This document shows, piece by piece, positions 63,253 through 64,000 of a stretch of 64,000 nucleotides of DNA (positions are counted from its first letter, which is position 1; every line of letters starts with the position of its first letter). The stretch covers positions 62,001 through 126,000 of the forward strand of contig JAFTSS010000027.1 of assembly GCA_017467185.1 (NCBI GenBank). The letters are read 5' to 3'. Made by a program: the position numbers and the translations under genes. The notes beneath the pieces were generated by a model that saw only the letters and a list, made by a program, of their open reading frames with translations, was not told the origin of the DNA and made no database searches. This DNA is from Paludibacteraceae bacterium. GTDB lineage: Bacteria > Bacteroidota > Bacteroidia > Bacteroidales > Paludibacteraceae.

Positions 63253-63510
63253 CTTTTCCGTAATATTGTAACAATCTGTTCGGAGAAGTACTTTTTTAGT
63301 AAAAGGTGTTATTGAAATTATCTTCTAAAGTCAAACTTCGCAACTTTGATATTGGAATGAAGATGATAGCATTAGCACTACATCGTTGGTGTGTTCGGCC
63401 ATTGTTGGCTCTTTACATATCCTATGGTGTGGGTGCTATTGCTTTATCCATTCCAATGGTAATGCGAAGACCAGACTTTAGGATAAAGCAGTAGGTTCCC
63501 ACACCTTTTT
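63253..63510 (+). ncRNA. Structured non-coding RNA 2 (paralogue of the RNA at 51108)
   Basis: About 258 nt. A 5' hairpin AAGTGCTTTTCCG/CGGAGAAGTACTT (63248-63293) pairs over 13 positions including G-U, and a middle hairpin is ATCTTC/GAAGAT. The 3' domain has GGTGTGGG (63426-63433) paired with CCCACACC (63498-63505) and, inside a symmetric bubble, TGCTTTATCC (63440-63449) paired exactly with GGATAAAGCA (63481-63490). The loop contains TGGTAATGCGAAGACCAGA. Then TTTTT. Loop core, TATTGCTT, TGTGTTC and ACATATC words appear in the same order as in RNA 1. No protein is likely; the 62-residue ORF inside is incidental. Confidence 0.7.
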
Positions 63511-63567
63511 GTTTTATATCAAAAATGTCAAACGTAGGGAACAGGGCGACAATAAATTCACTAAAAA

Positions 63568-64000
63568 ATGAAAACTATTAAATTTATTGGAATGGCTTTG
63601 TTTGCCATACTTATGTGTGTAAACTTTACATCTTGTAGTAATGACAACGACCTTATTTCTACAAAAGGTAAAAAATTAACTAAATTCATACGTAATGATG
63701 AGTATGGTGAATACACTTATCTATTTAATTTCGACAAAAAAAGAAGATTGATAGGTGTAAAAGAAATTAATAATGAAAAAAAGACAGATTCCTATTATAG
63801 CTATACTTGGAATAATAACACTATCATCGGATGCAATAATAGTTATGTATGTAATATAGAAAAAGGACTTATAAAAAATATTAATGAAATTAATGGAGAA
63901 TACAATGAAACTTTTTTATATGATGATTCTAAAAAAATAATCAATTACATATGGGAAGCCCCTGAATACAATGAATCAACATCAACGCCATTTATTTGGG
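63568..64000 (+). CDS. Lipoprotein, 3' truncated by the window
   Basis: Open from the ATG at 63568 to the window end (144 codons). Signal MKTIKFIGMALFAILMCVNFTSC with lipobox. Mature part LTKFIRNDEYGEYTYLFNFDKKRRLIGVKEINNEKKTDSYYSYTWNNNTIIGCNN looks like the beta-rich DUF4595-type lipoproteins of Bacteroidetes. It follows structured RNA 2 by 57 bp, as the lipoprotein at 51465 follows RNA 1. Function unknown. Confidence 0.65.
   Translation, partial: MKTIKFIGMALFAILMCVNFTSCSNDNDLISTKGKKLTKFIRNDEYGEYTYLFNFDKKRRLIGVKEINNEKKTDSYYSYTWNNNTIIGCNNSYVCNIEKGLIKNINEINGEYNETFLYDDSKKIINYIWEAPEYNESTSTPFIW

Noticed and set aside
63306-63494. 62-codon ORF in structured RNA 2
   Set aside because: It starts inside the RNA, includes both arms of the terminator-side hairpin and matches no family.

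Overview
The window is a stretch of chromosome from an AT-rich member of the Bacteroidota, most likely of the order Bacteroidales. Four things point there. First, nearly every transcription unit is preceded by the Bacteroidetes promoter (-7 TAnnTTTG, often with a -33 TTTG 19-20 bp upstream) and not by a TTGACA/TATAAT promoter. Second, the primary sigma factor is the short (287 aa) Bacteroidetes form. Third, there is a type IX secretion tail, a TonB-receptor/lipoprotein pair and many short-signal lipoproteins. Fourth, there are DUF349, DUF3109, DUF4491 and CWC-type small proteins, a Rho with a long disordered insert, and a bacterial serine palmitoyltransferase for sphingolipids.

Layout. 1-4.1 kb: the C-terminal end of a secreted starch-binding enzyme, then lolA-like and ftsK on the minus strand. 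4.1-7.7 kb: accessory island with a PD-(D/E)XK nuclease directly followed by a cytoplasmic leucine-rich-repeat protein. 7.9-15.1 kb: core genes nth, fbp (class III), htrA/degP, rpoD and a MATE exporter. 15.1-17.9 kb: a REP/RAYT unit (six REP repeats, the transposase, a seventh repeat), an orphan winged-helix regulator, an outer-membrane barrel and DUF4491. 17.9-22.3 kb: a candidate non-coding unit or attenuated leader, then four tandem paralogous lipoproteins (FISUMP type) and small envelope proteins. 22.5-31.4 kb: ClC transporter, ybaK, small proteins, valS, a GHKL-ATPase/STAS-like pair and a Fic protein. 31.8-41.3 kb: carotenoid-biosynthesis-like membrane protein, sbcD-sbcC, rho, a family 2 glycosyltransferase. 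41.7-50.6 kb: DUF349 protein, spt, panB, TonB receptor plus lipoprotein. 51-64 kb: a structured RNA, a lipoprotein, aspS, gltX, prmA, a GNAT-like protein, mntP, DUF3109, an FAD enzyme, an acyltransferase, tRNA-Phe, a second RNA of the same family and the start of another lipoprotein.

The most unusual content lies between the genes. (1) Arrays with a 7-bp period but different sequences occur at about 20 places, mostly just before start codons and sometimes inside reading frames. (2) At least four families of small elements with terminal inverted repeats (MITE-like) sit in 5' leaders of valS, gltX, ybaK, prmA and the FAD enzyme. (3) REP palindromes match the resident RAYT, and one copy lies inside the RAYT gene itself. 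(4) Two paralogous structured RNAs of about 260-310 nt, each with a Bacteroidetes promoter and an intrinsic terminator, share a core and lie 12 kb apart. These are the best candidates for something undescribed, followed by the nuclease-LRR pair and the orphan winged-helix gene with its phased operator.

All family assignments were made by reading the sequence, without database searches.
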